DNA from: Magnetovibrio sp.
GTDB taxonomy: Bacteria; Pseudomonadota; Alphaproteobacteria; Rhodospirillales; Magnetovibrionaceae
Assembly: GCA_016763255.1 (NCBI GenBank)
Contig: JAESUA010000201.1
Span: 1-7,152, forward strand
DNA: 7,152 nucleotides
Direction of reading: 5' to 3'
The notes under the pieces were generated by a model, which was given only the letters and a program-made list of their open reading frames with translations, was not told the DNA's origin and ran no database searches. Shown here piece after piece: positions 6,615 to 7,152 of the stretch. Made by a program: the position numbers and the translations under genes. How positions within the stretch are numbered: the first letter of the stretch is position 1; the number at the start of each line of letters is the position of its first letter.

Positions 6615-7152
6615 ATGAGCTTGTATGGTGCGTTATTTTCCGGTGTTTCCGGGCTCACGGCTCAATCGAGCGCCATGGGCGCGATCTCCGATAACATCAC
6701 GAACGTGAGTACGATCGGTTACAAAGGCACAACGGTCAATTTCCAGACTCTGGTGACCAAGCAGGCCTCATCAACCTTCTATTCCGCCGGTGGTGTTCAA
6801 GCCAAACCGCGCCAGCAAACCGATGTGCAGGGCTTGTTGCAGGCTTCAACCTCACAAACCGACGTCGCGATTTCTGGTGGTGGTTTTTTTGTGGTGAACC
6901 AAGCCAGCACCCCCGGGGTGTCGGATGCATACCTGTTCACTCGTGCGGGATCGTTCATCCAAGATGATGCAGGCTACCTGCGCAACTCCCAGGGCTATTA
7001 TCTGCAAGGTTGGCCAACGGATGCTTCGGGCACCGTGGTCCCCGCAAACAGCGGATTAACGATCTCCAACCAGAACATCATCTCCACCGATTATGTTCAA
7101 TCGATCAACCTCTCAAGCGTTGGCGGCACTGCGGCAGCAACCTCGACCGTCG
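6615..7152 (+). CDS. flgE: Flagellar hook protein FlgE (N-terminal part, cut by window end)
   Basis: Translation from 6615 gives 179 complete codons and stays open to the edge, so the C-terminal part is missing. The start MSLYGALFSGVSGLTAQSSA and the following AISDNITNVSTIGYKG (23-38) are the rod/hook N-terminal signature shared by FlgE, FlgF and FlgG. ISGGGFFVV (86-94) and the LFTRAGSF segment are also typical of this family. FlgE was chosen over FlgF or FlgG because it follows flgD and because the body already shows the longer, Ser/Thr/Asn-rich hook-type insertions. FlgE subunits pass through the export channel and polymerise under the FlgD cap into the curved hook, whose length FliK sets. 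No good promoter was found in the 97-nt gap, so it is probably co-transcribed with fliK and flgD. The start is firm, given a strong ribosome site at ideal spacing. Confidence 0.93.
   Translation, partial: MSLYGALFSGVSGLTAQSSAMGAISDNITNVSTIGYKGTTVNFQTLVTKQASSTFYSAGGVQAKPRQQTDVQGLLQASTSQTDVAISGGGFFVVNQASTPGVSDAYLFTRAGSFIQDDAGYLRNSQGYYLQGWPTDASGTVVPANSGLTISNQNIISTDYVQSINLSSVGGTAAATSTV

Overview
This 7.15 kb window comes from a flagellated proteobacterium, most likely an alphaproteobacterium of the Rhodospirillales type. That placement rests on the fliK-flgD-flgE gene order, the style of the FlgE N-terminus, a consensus sigma-54 promoter with an IHF-type site (the arrangement known from Caulobacter flagellar genes), and the moderate GC content. 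It is an inference, not a database result. All genes lie on the + strand. I see no RNA genes, CRISPR array, insertion sequence or prophage.

Layout. (1) Positions 2-3802 hold two head-to-tail genes separated by nothing (TAG then ATG). Each encodes tetratricopeptide (TPR) repeats followed by a GT-B/heptosyltransferase-like domain. The first appears cut by the left edge of the window. The second has 14 TPRs in perfect 34-residue register. (2) Positions 3803-3986 are a compact control region: an intrinsic terminator for the TPR pair, an AT block with a full IHF consensus, and a sigma-54 -24/-12 element with an exact consensus match, about 30 nt before the leader of the next gene. (3) Positions 3987-7152 hold fliK (hook-length control), flgD (hook cap) and the start of flgE (hook protein), which runs off the right edge and is about one third present.

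How they fit together. FliK, FlgD and FlgE act in sequence in hook building: FlgD caps the growing hook, FlgE subunits polymerise beneath it, and FliK measures the length and switches the export gate to late substrates. The TPR-glycosyltransferase pair lies just upstream of this locus and resembles in domain plan FlmG of Caulobacter, which glycosylates flagellin. A role in modifying flagellin or another surface substrate is plausible but not shown by this sequence.

The points most worth a second look are two G-runs (7 and 8 G) at the TPR/transferase junction of the second TPR gene, where a one-base slip either way would remove the transferase domain; the sigma-54/IHF promoter, with a 9-bp inverted repeat whose right arm sits near -100; and an Asp-Pro repeat tail on FlgD. 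No wholly new system is evident. Most of the window is ordinary flagellar biology.
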